This document shows positions 26,101 through 34,920 of a stretch of DNA of 64,000 bases, piece by piece. Source of the stretch: Apoderus coryli (Eukaryota; Arthropoda; Insecta; Coleoptera; Attelabidae); contig OU452211.1 in assembly GCA_911728435.2 (NCBI GenBank), positions 7,174,428-7,238,427 on the forward strand. Reading direction: 5' to 3'. The stretch's first letter is position 1; every line of letters starts with the position of its first letter. The position numbers and the translations under genes are program-made. The notes under the pieces are model-generated. The model made no database searches and had not been told where the DNA came from. It saw only the letters and a program-made list of their open reading frames with translations.

Positions 26101-29100
26101 ATATAACTATAACTAGTCTAAGCGAAGATAAGCATCAAACGTATAAGAATAGTAGCACAAAAAAGAATGTGAAAATAATTTACGCAAAATAGAAATATGC
26201 GATTTTGTCGCCACTATGTATTAGTTTTTGGCGACACCTATTGAGGAGAAGAATGTATTAAAATATTCTAGAAAATTACTCTAAGTTAAGAAATGAATAA
26301 CTTGGAATCACATGAGATTCACTAGCGCCACCATCGGACATTTTTGTAAGTAACCATTTCGGATTCCCCTCTTAATCAGTCACTACCACTTTTAATAGTT
26401 TGAAACAATAGAATGACTTTTCAATCCCTAGAAAACGGGATGAAAAACCACACATCTTTTCGAGCCTTTTTAATAATCATACGTAGGTGTGGGAAAAACC
26501 TTGATAGCAGCCCCAATTACCTATATATACAATAATCATCTTAACATCTAATTAATAGGTAGCTATTTCGACAATGTTTAGCGTTTCATCCCTCTAATCA
26601 AATTCTTACTGGGATATTCTTTGAAAAAGAACCAAAACTAACATATATGGTTGTACTGCACAATCTTTATATTTATGACAAAGAGATGTTTTTGGAGACA
26701 TCTAGCGTGAGCAGGCAATATGCCCAGTGAAATACAGTTCACAAAGGATGGCCGGACGAGAAGCATCAACTCCACCATATCCTATTGCCAACACTAGATA
26801 CGCATGAATCCCTTCCGGGAGGCTTTATTAATGAATTGCTTGTTACATAAAGTAACAAGACCAGACGGGCCGTTTCGTTGATCCACAACTCATCAGTGGT
26901 GATCGGCAGGCAGTGTAATCTTAACTAAAAGTCTTGTTACTTTATGTAACAAGTAATTCCTTTATATTTATGTTACAAAACCCTAATAACCCCAAAATAA
27001 CTATGACGTTAAGGCAATTTATTGACTATGACCGAAAAAAGGTCCTTGTGGTTTGGTGTCAAAGAAACCGACTTAAACTTAATCCCTCTCAAAGTTGCCT
27101 CTTGATTATTCATATACCATTCAGAACACTCATATTGCTCGAGCTTCTACAATTATGGACTTAGGAGTTCTCTTTGATGGGGGAGTGTCTTTCATTGACC
27201 ATATAGCGGGTATAACTGCTGAGGCCAATCGAATGTCTTTCCAAAACACTTAACATACATGAGAAGTAGGTATTTAAAATAGCCAATCAGAAAAAAGGCC
27301 ATTTTTACAATATACCCCAATAAAGATACATCTACATATATTTATTCTTTGTTATGGGAAACCTTGTTAACTCCTCAACTACTAGCTTCTGTATATAATA
27401 ATAAAAGTCCGACATTTAATTTACATGAAGACATTTCGAGAATTTTGAATGTTAAATGATCACTCTGTATTTAAAACATGTCATTCATCGAACAAGAAAA
27501 CACGGTCCATCTGTTTCTAAAAGTTAAACAAAGAAAAGAGACAAAAATTATATATTTTTGTTATTCATGTACCTACTCGTAGACGTATTTATTGCTTTGG
27601 TAAAACCTATATCAATAAAAGATAAGATAGATAGAAAACAGACCCTTAAGTTTTATGACTAAAAGGAGAGTTTAGGAACATTTGTTCTCAATTCACTTAA
27701 AATAACATTCACAAAAATATTTATCTCCCAAACTAATAGAAAATATCTATAATTATCCAAATATATATACAGGGGAGGACAAAAGTAAATTCTATTGCCC
27801 GTGTGTCTTTGTTTTGTTACAATATTATACCAGCTAATTATAAATATTTTGTTTGTAACTAGAATTATTATACTGTCCTAATTTCATGTGTGATATCTTT
27901 ACAGGTGCTACTAGGCCTACAACTTTAGGAAGTAAGAGTACTACAGCAACTAAAACAGGTGCTCTTTCAACGACTGCTCCTAAGGTAAGCATGTTCTAAG
28001 CATTTTAAAATTGTATTTTTTTTAAATTAAGGGTTTCAAAGAACATATTTTGCCTGCTCAAATACGAGATGCTGCAGTGTTTTGTAGGAGTCAATAATTG
28101 TTTTTTGCAGGTTTTTGGATCCCACTTGTGACAAATATTTATTCTGTTACCTGTTACTCTTATTCTGGAGGTGTATCCCATTTTCAAAAGTGGTGATTGA
28201 TAATTACCGACCTATATCGATGCAGTCAAATTTTTCAATGCTGTTTAGGTCGTATTATATCAGAGGATCTATAAAATAAGGAAACTTTAATTGGCTTGTG
28301 TGTCAGCATGGTTTTCTTGAGGAAAGATCAACTGTCACCAAATTGTCTCTTTTTAGATAGTTTGCATCGGAAAATGTTGATGAGGGGGCACAGATTGATG
28401 TGATTTACACAGATTTCGCCAGAACCTTTGATAGAATAAATCATTTATTTTTTTTTAAACAAACTTTCTTTGTTTGGGTTTAGTGTTGGACTTGTTTTAC
28501 TAATCCAATCATACATTCTAGTAATGGATATAAGTCTTCAAATTATCCAATGCCATCTAGAGTTCCTCAGGGGTCTAACCGGGGTTCCTTTTTAATATTC
28601 TGCTAAGATTGCTATGTAAATGATCTTTTTCTGTTGAGCAATTATTATTATTATTAGCGAAGTAAAATGGTTTGATATACTTTTAGGCCCCAAAACCTGC
28701 AGTATCATCTCCACGTACGGCCGCAATTCCAAAACCTAGAACAACAACTGCAAGTAGTGCTACCACATTACAAAAATCGTCTGCACCGAAAACTACGATC
28801 AGTAATAGTAAAGTAGGTGGTCCCGATACAGAGAAACAAATCAAAGAGAATGTGAACAAATTGACGGCATCCCGCAATGTCAGTAAAACCACAACATCTA
28901 CTACTGCTAGAGCAGGATTAACCCGTAAAATTGAAGCTAAGGTAAGTGTAATTTTTTTATCAGCTATTAGTTTTCTAACAAGTAACAATTTGTTTTTCGA
29001 CACTTATTTATTATTTAGTCTGTGGTAAAACTACCCTAGTGGCGTTTTGTTACAACATTTTTGTTCGCATTGATAGAGTTAATGTCTATGGAGGCCTATA

Positions 29101-29483
29101 CAATGTTATCACTAGGCCTGTAAGACTTACCATGATAATTCAACATTTTTTTAATTTATTATTTATAATTTTTGTTACAGACCACAGTAACGACACGAAC
29201 GCCAGCATCCCCAAAATCGACCACCACCACCACAACAAAATCCACAATATCCAACAATAAAAAACTACCCTTAAATACAACAACTACTACAACCAAAACG
29301 AAAACTACTAAAATCGAAAAACCGAAAGAAAATGGCATCTCATCGACAGTAGTAACACTGACAGAAGAAATTACTGTATTGAAAAATGATGATGAATTGA
29401 TTATTATGAAGGATGTATCGCCAGTTATCGACGATAACAAATTGGATGCGTTGATATCTGACCAGCAACAAAAGACAGACTGA
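14076..29483 (+). CDS. Map205-like microtubule-associated protein (11 coding exons)
   Basis: Exons 14076-14188, 17062-17322, 17528-17858, 18264-18670, 18729-19250, 19316-20365, 20668-21167, 21277-21671, 27905-27984, 28687-28941 and 29181-29483 join in one frame with GT-AG introns, giving about 1,405 residues plus a missing start. The N-terminal half is acidic and holds DSEDEWNYYKG, a canonical PAM2 motif (LNPNAAEFVP), which binds the MLLE domain of poly(A)-binding protein, and many SP sites. Five 30-residue repeats follow, then an acidic helical stretch. The last four exons are rich in Lys, Ser, Thr and Ala, as in microtubule-binding tails. Acidic N-terminus plus basic Thr/Ser tail suggests the insect 205-kDa MAP, which binds microtubules and Polo kinase in Drosophila. 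The gene structure is firm; the family name is inferred from layout, not alignment. Large introns hold transposon remnants. Confidence 0.55.
14418..14850 (-). mobile_element. Non-LTR RT finger-region remnant
   Basis: Minus-strand reading gives LIRNLKNKITTGPDGLSPFLL, the start of an RT domain (usual form LK..K..GPDG.P..LL), with upstream acidic sequence also typical of these polyproteins. Broken by stops and frameshifts. Confidence 0.65.
16130..16960 (+). mobile_element. I-type non-LTR RNase H remnant
   Basis: Plus-strand pieces read TIKWFTDGFKTNKGTGAG (first RNase H Asp), QAEIHAIDRN (Glu), IHSDSQADI (second Asp), then VSLVWIPRHSGIRGNEQATN (His and last acidic site), followed by the tail RGILWQNLP and DHLVTECVAIRSQRKEHLG. 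Gly and Glu positions are partly altered and there are at least three frame breaks. Inserted in the intron of the Map205-like gene in the same orientation. No RT part or ends were found. Confidence 0.85.
17062..17322 (+). CDS. Map205-like gene, PAM2 exon
   Basis: Phase 0 at both ends (acceptor TTTTAG, donor ACG|GTAAGT). Encodes 87 residues with SQLNPNAAEFVPISPTRS, a textbook PAM2 motif close to that of Paip2. Confidence 0.8.
17528..17858 (+). CDS. Map205-like gene, third recognised exon
   Basis: Starts in phase 0 after TTTTTCAG and ends with one base of a Gly codon before GTAAGA. Encodes NVINELDPIEDLL, the SP-rich HPGSTPLKSP (an S-T-P Polo-box-type site) and a degenerate PAM2-like FGPNAAPFNTP. 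Confidence 0.8.
18264..18670 (+). CDS. Map205-like gene, fourth recognised exon
   Basis: Completes the split Gly codon after GACAG and ends in phase 0 before GTAATT. Very acidic; contains TTDLDKPNAFEEKELASP, a motif repeated in the next exon. Confidence 0.8.
18729..19250 (+). CDS. Map205-like gene, fifth recognised exon
   Basis: Phase 0 at both ends (TTACAG acceptor, AAG|GTACTG donor). Contains TTDLDKPITYEEKELASP, a duplicate of the motif in the preceding exon. Confidence 0.8.
19316..20365 (+). CDS. Map205-like gene, repeat-bearing exon
   Basis: Phase 0 at both ends (TTCTAG acceptor, AGG|GTAAGT donor), 350 residues. First a run of short Pro-Glu repeats (ITPEPTAVTTEP), then five 30-residue units, then an acidic linker. 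A 156-codon open frame in another register here is a by-product of the repeats. Confidence 0.85.
19675..20130 (+). repeat. Five tandem 90-bp coding repeats
   Basis: Units start at 19675 (96 bp, diverged), 19771, 19861, 19951 and 20041. Each encodes KPNTFEADSEPILCSWPPKA followed by VSPEPSLEQT. Units 2 to 4 are almost identical in DNA, which points to recent expansion or homogenisation. The length keeps the frame. Confidence 0.95.
20668..21167 (+). CDS. Map205-like gene, seventh recognised exon
   Basis: Starts in phase 0 after TTTTAG and ends two bases into a Ser codon before GTAAGT. An acidic helical stretch (EQAKNAIAEIEKAVESAVEK) gives way to a Lys/Thr/Ala-rich basic part. Confidence 0.8.
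21277..21671 (+). CDS. Map205-like gene, eighth recognised exon
   Basis: Completes the split Ser codon after GTTTAG and ends with one base of a Gly codon before GTAAGT. Encodes a basic Ser/Thr/Lys/Ala-rich stretch of low complexity, as in microtubule-binding regions. Confidence 0.75.
21991..22500. repeat. Three tandem units of 168-171 bp
   Basis: Units begin at 21991, 22159 and 22330. Each starts with a tttgcag-like word and carries 'ccactaatacgtatct' and 'caaaaattt', then 'gggattagg' or close variants. Units differ by many substitutions, so the array is old. Non-coding and satellite-like. Confidence 0.85.
22950..23215. repeat. Dispersed repeat, inverted relative of 33.2-33.8 kb
   Basis: 22950-23025 is the reverse complement of 33712-33785, and the following 'gtcgggaaagttttggggtgac' matches the minus strand near 33181-33200. 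'tttaaaatttcaccaattag' and the next words match the family at 13.3 kb. Confidence 0.7.
23323..25232. mobile_element. Long-TIR DNA transposon, DUF4817 type
   Basis: The ends are perfect inverted repeats from 'tgagtctatacagggtgtcc' at 23323 to its complement ending at 25232. The arms extend about 470-540 bp inward with a small indel. Each arm has two outward and two inward copies of the word 'acagggtgtcc' or a close variant. The core (24266-24493, minus) encodes a DUF4817 helix-turn-helix remnant. No DDE catalytic part is left, so it is non-autonomous. Confidence 0.85.
24266..24493 (-). pseudogene. DUF4817 HTH fragment of a transposase
   Basis: 75 codons reading TYSKGERIDMIFILGEWSKN, then ALLASRVYAQRLLAQNHPKK and VFERLLRQF. 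This is the N-terminal helix-turn-helix of the DUF4817 family found ahead of a DDE transposase domain in insect elements. It lies between the long inverted arms and ends without a catalytic domain. Confidence 0.8.
26839..26953. repeat. 23-bp inverted repeats around a ribozyme
   Basis: 26839-26861 and 26931-26953 are perfect reverse complements (cttgttacataaagtaacaagac and its complement). Each arm is itself partly palindromic. They enclose the hammerhead at 26857-26905, an arrangement expected at the terminus of a Penelope-like element or similar retroelement. Confidence 0.8.
26857..26905 (-). ncRNA. Hammerhead ribozyme, type I, core complete
   Basis: Minus strand, 5' to 3': ACCA (stem I), CUGAUGA, stem II GUUG-loop-CAAC, GAAA, a short stem III ACG-GCC-CGU, then C as the cleavage base (GUC triplet) and UGGU closing stem I. 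All invariant core bases of the hammerhead are present and all three stems pair. Stem III is very short, as in the minimal hammerheads of Penelope-like retroelements, which often need dimers to act. Cleavage would fall after the base at 26864. It lies antisense in the Map205-like intron. Confidence 0.8.
26930..27300 (+). mobile_element. Non-LTR RT remnant
   Basis: Plus-strand pieces read WCQRNRLKLNPSQS and then, after a frame change, MDLGVLFDGGVSFIDHI. These are the segments just after the YADD box of jockey-type RTs. It begins within the inverted repeat beside the ribozyme. Confidence 0.75.
27905..27984 (+). CDS. Map205-like gene, ninth recognised exon
   Basis: Completes the Gly codon split at 21671 after TTTACAG and ends in phase 0 before GTAAGC. 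26 residues, rich in Thr and Ala, continuing the basic low-complexity tail. Confidence 0.75.
27985..28686. other. Intron with RT remnant
   Basis: About 28190-28640 holds an RT remnant listed separately; the rest is plain intron. Confidence 0.6.
28190..28640 (+). mobile_element. Non-LTR RT remnant
   Basis: Plus-strand pieces read DNYRPISMQSNFSMLF, then CQHGFLEERSTVTKLSLF, then VIYTDFARTFDRINHLF (A-box, catalytic Asp kept) and a B-box-like stretch near 28565. At least four frame breaks. Same strand as the remnant at 26930 but covering earlier RT motifs, so they may be pieces of related insertions. Confidence 0.8.
28687..28941 (+). CDS. Map205-like gene, tenth recognised exon
   Basis: Phase 0 at both ends (TTTTAG acceptor, AAG|GTAAGT donor). 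85 residues, basic and Ser/Thr-rich, with ENVNKLTASRNVSK in the middle. Confidence 0.75.
29181..29483 (+). CDS. Map205-like gene, last exon with stop
   Basis: Starts in phase 0 after TGTTACAG and ends with TGA at 29481-29483. The Thr/Lys-rich run gives way to a hydrophobic-acidic tail (VVTLTEEITVLKNDDELIIM), then VIDDNKLDALISDQQQKTD. Confidence 0.8.
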   Translation, partial: TTVTTRTPASPKSTTTTTTKSTISNNKKLPLNTTTTTTKTKTTKIEKPKENGISSTVVTLTEEITVLKNDDELIIMKDVSPVIDDNKLDALISDQQQKTD

Positions 29484-29984
29484 AACTAATACTATGAGCA
29501 GGCGAGATCATCCAGATGTTTTTTTTTTCTGGTATATTTTAAATAATAATAATTTTAATAATTAAAAAAACACACTAGTATTTTAATAATATATTATATT
29601 TGTATCTTTTTTTAATAATATTTATGATAATGATAATGGAATTTTAAATGGAAGAGATTTGGGAATGTAATGTGTGACTGAAAAAAAATATCAATTTTAT
29701 AATACAGACCAATGTTTATAAAGCATAAAGTTTCGTCTTCTTAGACTGTGCGCGATAATTTAAACAGTTACAACGTTCGCATGCAATTTTATAAAGGACG
29801 AGGCACTAAAACACCAGCATCCAACGTTAATATTAGCATAGGTACTAATACATTATTTATTTTGCTCAAAAATTAATTCAGGAATATTGTTATCTAAAAA
29901 GAAAACATCAAAAAGCTAACCAGAACAATACATTAATTATATTGTGTAGTGTAGTAGAGAAGACGCATGCTGAGAGTTTCAGTC

Positions 29985-30025
29985 CATTGAAGATGGAGTG
30001 AAACTCCGAAACATGCATCTTCTTG
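29985..30025 (+). ncRNA. Hammerhead-like motif, decayed
   Basis: UUGAAGA, then a GGAGU/ACUCC stem-loop, then GAAA and CAUGCAUC. Stem II and the GAAA box are intact; the first core base is U instead of C, and stem III is lost, possibly by CpG decay. Confidence 0.4.
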
Positions 30026-31548
30026 TTTTGCAAAACTGTTGGAGAGGACGGATATCAAAATTGTCTATGGTCGCGTGCATCACAACATAGCGCAGCAGAG
30101 TAATCATCAAAATTCTGCTGAAAGGGTGTTTTGTTAACTAAGCACTTTGGTAGCGGTCGTCATTTTGAAATACGTTACTGATCTAGCGTCAAACATTGTC
30201 ATGACGTCAAATGTAGAAAATAAACAAAAATAAACCAGACAATTAATAAACAAATTTCATAGAACAATTTACGGATATTCTCTGTGGCTGTGGTCATGAA
30301 TAGACTAAACGTTCACATTTCTTTGTCATGACAAAAAATGATATCAAATAAATTAGGTTATGTTTTGTTCTTGACAAAAAGCGCCTTCAGCATTACGAAA
30401 TGATGTCAACTTTGTTGTGATGCCCGCAACGTATATTAAATCATAAGGGGAAAAATACATTGTTTACAGATTCGTCGACGACATAATAGAGTACGTCGGA
30501 TGTATTTTTTGTTATACAAAAAAAACGTAACACCTACCAAGCTATGAAACATTTTAGTGCAAAATCATGAAGAACATATTGACTGACAAGAAAAACTCTC
30601 ACGAGCTTACCGGATCCCATTAACTATTTTTGCAAATCCAAAAATATATTAATAATGTGTTCCTTTTAAACGCGAGAGTAGTTCAGAGCAGCACTAAACT
30701 ATTTAGTTTATCGAAATACTGCGCCTATTTTATAAATCGTTGACCCATCGCATCGGTGCAACTCTATTTCTTCTCGTTACTCTGGAAGCACTATTTTGTG
30801 CCAAGTGCAACGAGCCTTTTTGAGGTTATCTAATATTAGTCACCATTTTTCCATCAGACCGTTTTGTTCAAAATCATGAAGGGCTATTTTTAACTCTCAA
30901 GAACACTCTCACGAGCTCAAAGCAGAAACTATTATTTATAAAGTAGTGCTCCTATATTACTTTGACATATTAGATATGTGGTTGCAAGAAGTATTAGGAA
31001 CTTTATCTAAATGACAGGATTTCTCAATAAATTGTATGAAAACAGGTGAGTCTATCTCTATCCCTAATGATTTTGAAGAAGTTATACTGTTTACTACGGA
31101 TACGTCGACGATATAATACAATTCCTTGGGAGTACCAGCAAAATTTAACTATACGAGATCATCATTCATCATACTAGGTCCGTAGATATTGAAGAATAAA
31201 TATACATGGAGAAGATACTGGTGAAATAATTAATTTTGAGAATTTAGTTGCACTTATCAACTGCGGCGTTTTTGTGATTGTTTTGTGTCAGTCGTCATGT
31301 AACATCACGTGTAAAAAGCCTGTTTTGCATCTAAATTTTTGTTATTTAGACTGCAAAAACTTGACTTTTTACGTCACATTGTTCATGTTAACTGGGAGGA
31401 TTTCTAAAATGGAATGGAAGCTCAAACGCCATCAGTAGCTGATGTAAAATACGTTCGTAAAATTGTACATTTTGTTTCAACTTTTCGACAAAAGTAAAGA
31501 AGAAACTGATTTCAAGATGCCGGTCTTCTCAAATCGGATGATAATTTT

Positions 31549-31554
<6 letters not shown>

Positions 31555-31586
<32 letters not shown>
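31555..31586. repeat. (AT)n microsatellite
   Basis: About 16 uninterrupted TA units. Confidence 0.95.
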
Positions 31587-31589
<3 letters not shown>

Positions 31590-31894
31590 CCGAAGCATCC
31601 TAATTAAAAACATAATAATAACAAAACATCTCCTAGTTAAAATTCACAACTAACCAAAAGAAGTTAACGAAGATAACCATTCCCAATAAGTTGCTGGAAC
31701 CTTTTTAATATTGAGACGATCAACTTCTGCATTATGAATCTCTTCCCATAACAAATCTTTGTGTGCACCGATTTGGGTAGCTTCTACAGTGTTAAAAGTA
31801 TCATAGACAAATTGAAGACTTCTCTTTCTTCATTGGCAGGCAGTTTATGTATAAAATAATTTAAAATGAACTGAATTTAGAATGAATACTAATG

Positions 31895-31940
31895 ACTTCC
31901 ATATTTCGACAATATTCTAAGACATCATCAGTGTTAGATG
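31895..31940 (-). ncRNA. Hammerhead-like motif, weak
   Basis: Minus strand has CUGAUGA and, 17 bases on, GAAA, but the stem between them pairs poorly. Related to the other copies only by these boxes. Confidence 0.25.
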
Positions 31941-33179
31941 TAACGTATAGATAAAAATGTAAGAACATTCTATTGTGTTTTGTATCATCAAAACAGAAGA
32001 CAATTAGTTATTTTTCAGTCACATATTAAAGATATTTTGCTTTTTAGACAAAAACTAAATAATAATAATGAAAATCAAATAGCTATAATATTTATCGATT
32101 ATAATAACGCTACTTATCTTACTTATTAATAATAACTGTTGACTCTATTTTAGATTTTTTTTAAATATATTATATATTATCGCATGTTTTTTTAACTACC
32201 TTTATTATATTATTATTATTATGTGTATTATATTAGAGATGAGCTGTGTTAATTTTTTTTTTGTGTTTTGTTTTATTATTTTAAACTTCATAAAGTAAAA
32301 TTAAAAATGAAAAAAAAAAAATAAGTGGTGAGTGGATTTTATGTAATAATAGTTATTATTAATTCTTAGAAATAATAATAAAAAGAATAACATGGAAAGT
32401 TAGGAAGATTAAAAATATGGATGCAAAAATTTACGAAAGACTTCTTTTATTATCATATTTACTATTATACTTTTAATTATTATAACACTGTATTAAAATA
32501 GTTTTTTTTTAATAAATATATTAAGATTTAATTTATACATTAATAATTATGAAATTGTTTGTTTGTTTTTTTATTAACAGGGATCAAGTGGCTGGTAGTT
32601 TAGAAGCTGGACAAATTGTAATCGTTATTAGGTAGTTTGGATTTAGTTTTCTCGGTATTCAACTAGTTCCTGGTCATTTTCTACAGGTTTTACCAAGATA
32701 CGAACATTATATGGACATTCTGCATTTAAATAAACTTTCCTATAAGAACTTTTAATTTAAGAATTTCCTAACTATGCTAGAGGTACTTATTTTCGTATTT
32801 TCTTGAACGCGGATGGATTAATTATTTTTCTATTATGGCCCTGCAGCAAAAAGGAGTTTGTGTAATGTACCGACTTAGATGGCCCCCAGCGTATGTCGCA
32901 TGATGCCTCCCGATGATAGAGGAGATCCTGATACGTCGTCCCATTCTCGTTTTCCTTAAATTTAATTATTGTTGGTCGATGGTATGTTAGACGTTTGTTT
33001 TAATGAATTTCAACATGATCCTGTACAGAACTGATCACACCGATAGAGTACGGTAGTATCGGCCTGCATTATCTAGATTGTATTTTAACAAGTTTGTAAA
33101 GTCTTGAAACGAAATTAACAAAGTTGACATTTATATGTATAAGAAACCAAATTAACTTTTGCAATAAAAAAAATCGGTT

Positions 33180-34080
33180 TTGTCGCCCCAAAACTTTCCC
33201 GATGATATATCACTCGACCCCTACTGATATATGAAAATTTATTTATTGTGTGTGTATTGTATTGTTGTGTATTAAGATTTTTTTTCTCACTTACAAGACC
33301 CCCTTTCTCTAATTATTGTAATAAGATATGTTCCAACTACCTAACTGGCCAAATTTTAAACGCAATTTTCTGGAGAATTATATGGGAAAATATCAAAAGT
33401 GGCCTATCGCTGTAAAGCAGATAGAGAATGCTTTAAAATGATGTATCAGTCGACCCCTACTGATATATGAAAATTAAGCGGTTGTGTCCCCACCCCTATC
33501 ACAGGGTTTAAGCGATTAAATTTAGCTCAATTCGTCAAAGCGTTTGGGCGCTATCGTGGTAGAATACATACATACACACAGACAGACTTCCATCTGGAAA
33601 TGGTCTTAATCGTCTCAGGGAACGTCAAAATGGTTATATCCGTGTTTATCTCAACATTTTTTTTAGCGCATTCACAATAGTTTCCCTGTGCGGGAATGTA
33701 TTATAGGACCTGCGTAACGAAACAGAGTTTTAATAATTATTATTGTATTTTTTTCATTATTTCCAATAAACTAACGTAACAAAATAACTACTTTATTCAA
33801 AAATTTTAAAAAAATTGTTGCCAGAGCTGGGATTCTACTGCTATTTGGAAAATCGGTGCTTGTGTGCACCATTATCACAGGACTAAAGCGATTTCAACCA
33901 AAAACTAATGGGTTTATCCTAGGACTCTCCCAAACCCATACACCAAAATTTAGCTCAATTCGTTAAAGCGTTTGGGCGCTATCGTGGTAGAATACATACA
34001 TACACACAGACTGACTTCCATCTGGAAATGGTCTTAATCGTCTCAGGGAACTTCAAAATGGTTGTATCCGTTTTTATCTG
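33180..34080. repeat. Dispersed repeat family with two direct copies
   Basis: 33300-33510 is the reverse complement of 13085-13330. A block of about 132 bp at 33520-33651 recurs at 33949-34080 with few differences; both hold 'cgtttgggcgctatcgtggt' and the short hairpin 'cttccatctggaaatgg'. 33712-33785 is the inverse of 22950-23025. Non-coding; probably non-autonomous elements inserted in one another. Confidence 0.75.
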
Positions 34081-34442
34081 AATTGTATTTAGCGCTATTT
34101 TTCCGGCGATATAGCGAATTAATTTTACTCTGGCAACACTGGTAAATTTGTAATAGGACCTCAGAAATGTCAGAAAGATGTGACATGATCACCTGCCACT
34201 CACCTAACTTACATCATTTGATATAAAAGGAACGTAAACCTGTCGATATTAAGGCATTTTGATAATAGTTTCGTTTGAAGCAAATAAAAATCAGTTTGTA
34301 CAGAATATCTCACTTTAGTATAATATATATAATACCTCAGTTGAAATGTGATAAGCCTCGAGGTAAAAATCTAATTATCGCGTGGGTGTTTTAGACAACC
34401 AACAATACATTCAAAATCAAATATTGAGCCGGAGAACTTCTT

Positions 34443-34463
34443 CACATCAGCTCAACTGATGTG
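34443..34463. repeat. Short perfect hairpin
   Basis: CACATCAG, a five-base loop, and CTGATGTG pair perfectly. No T-run follows, and its role is unknown. Confidence 0.5.
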
Positions 34464-34871
34464 AGTTGTACAAGAAAAAAATAGATTTAATATGCGTCAA
34501 ATATCAAGAATTTTCACTCAACTGAATAAATCGCACTTTGCTTTTAAACCTATGATTTTAAAAGATTAATTGACAAGTCAAGAAATCAAACGTCGTTCTG
34601 CCTTTTTTCAGTGCTATGTTAAGGTTGATGGTCCTTTTACAAGAAAAATGCAAGTGAGGTGAGAACGACAGCCTTATGTAACATCAGTGTTGTTGGAGAC
34701 CGCCAATTGTTTGACTTGACACTTGACAAACAAAAAATAATTCAAACTTCAATAAAGTAAACAAGAAGAAATAACCGAAACTAGTTTTTAACTATATTCA
34801 AGTACATATTGCATATGTTAATTCACAGCTAACAGTGATAGTGGAACTATATCCGTACGAAATAGTGCAAA

Positions 34872-34920
34872 ATGGAAAACATGTTTTTTTCACCAAGCAT
34901 TCGAGTATTCAATTCAGAAA
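34872..34920 (+). CDS. Securin candidate, exon 1
   Basis: ATG at 34872 preceded by a short leader; 16 codons plus one base, then the donor GTAAGTAAAC. Confidence 0.75.

Larger units (their letters stand above)
21672..27904. other. 6.2-kb intron packed with repeats
   Basis: Holds a three-unit tandem repeat (21991-22500), part of a dispersed repeat family (22950-23215), the long-TIR element (23323-25232), a hammerhead ribozyme (26857-26905) and an RT remnant (26930-27300). The stretches 25240-26800 and 27300-27900 show only lone transposon-end-like words (25855, 25920, 27770). Confidence 0.7.
29484..34740. other. 3' UTR of the Map205-like gene and intergenic DNA
   Basis: The start is presumably 3' UTR; no single poly(A) site stands out. 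Two hammerhead-like motifs (29985, 31895), an (AT)n run at 31555-31586, weakly repeated segments near 30440-30620 and 30860-31120, and a repeat family at 33180-34080 lie here. No gene seen. Confidence 0.5.

Noticed and set aside
32578..32600. Acceptor-like TTATTAACAG followed by a six-codon ORF, as an alternative last exon of the Map205-like gene
   Set aside because: Only the acceptor supports it; the terminal exon at 29181-29483 already has a stop and a plausible tail.
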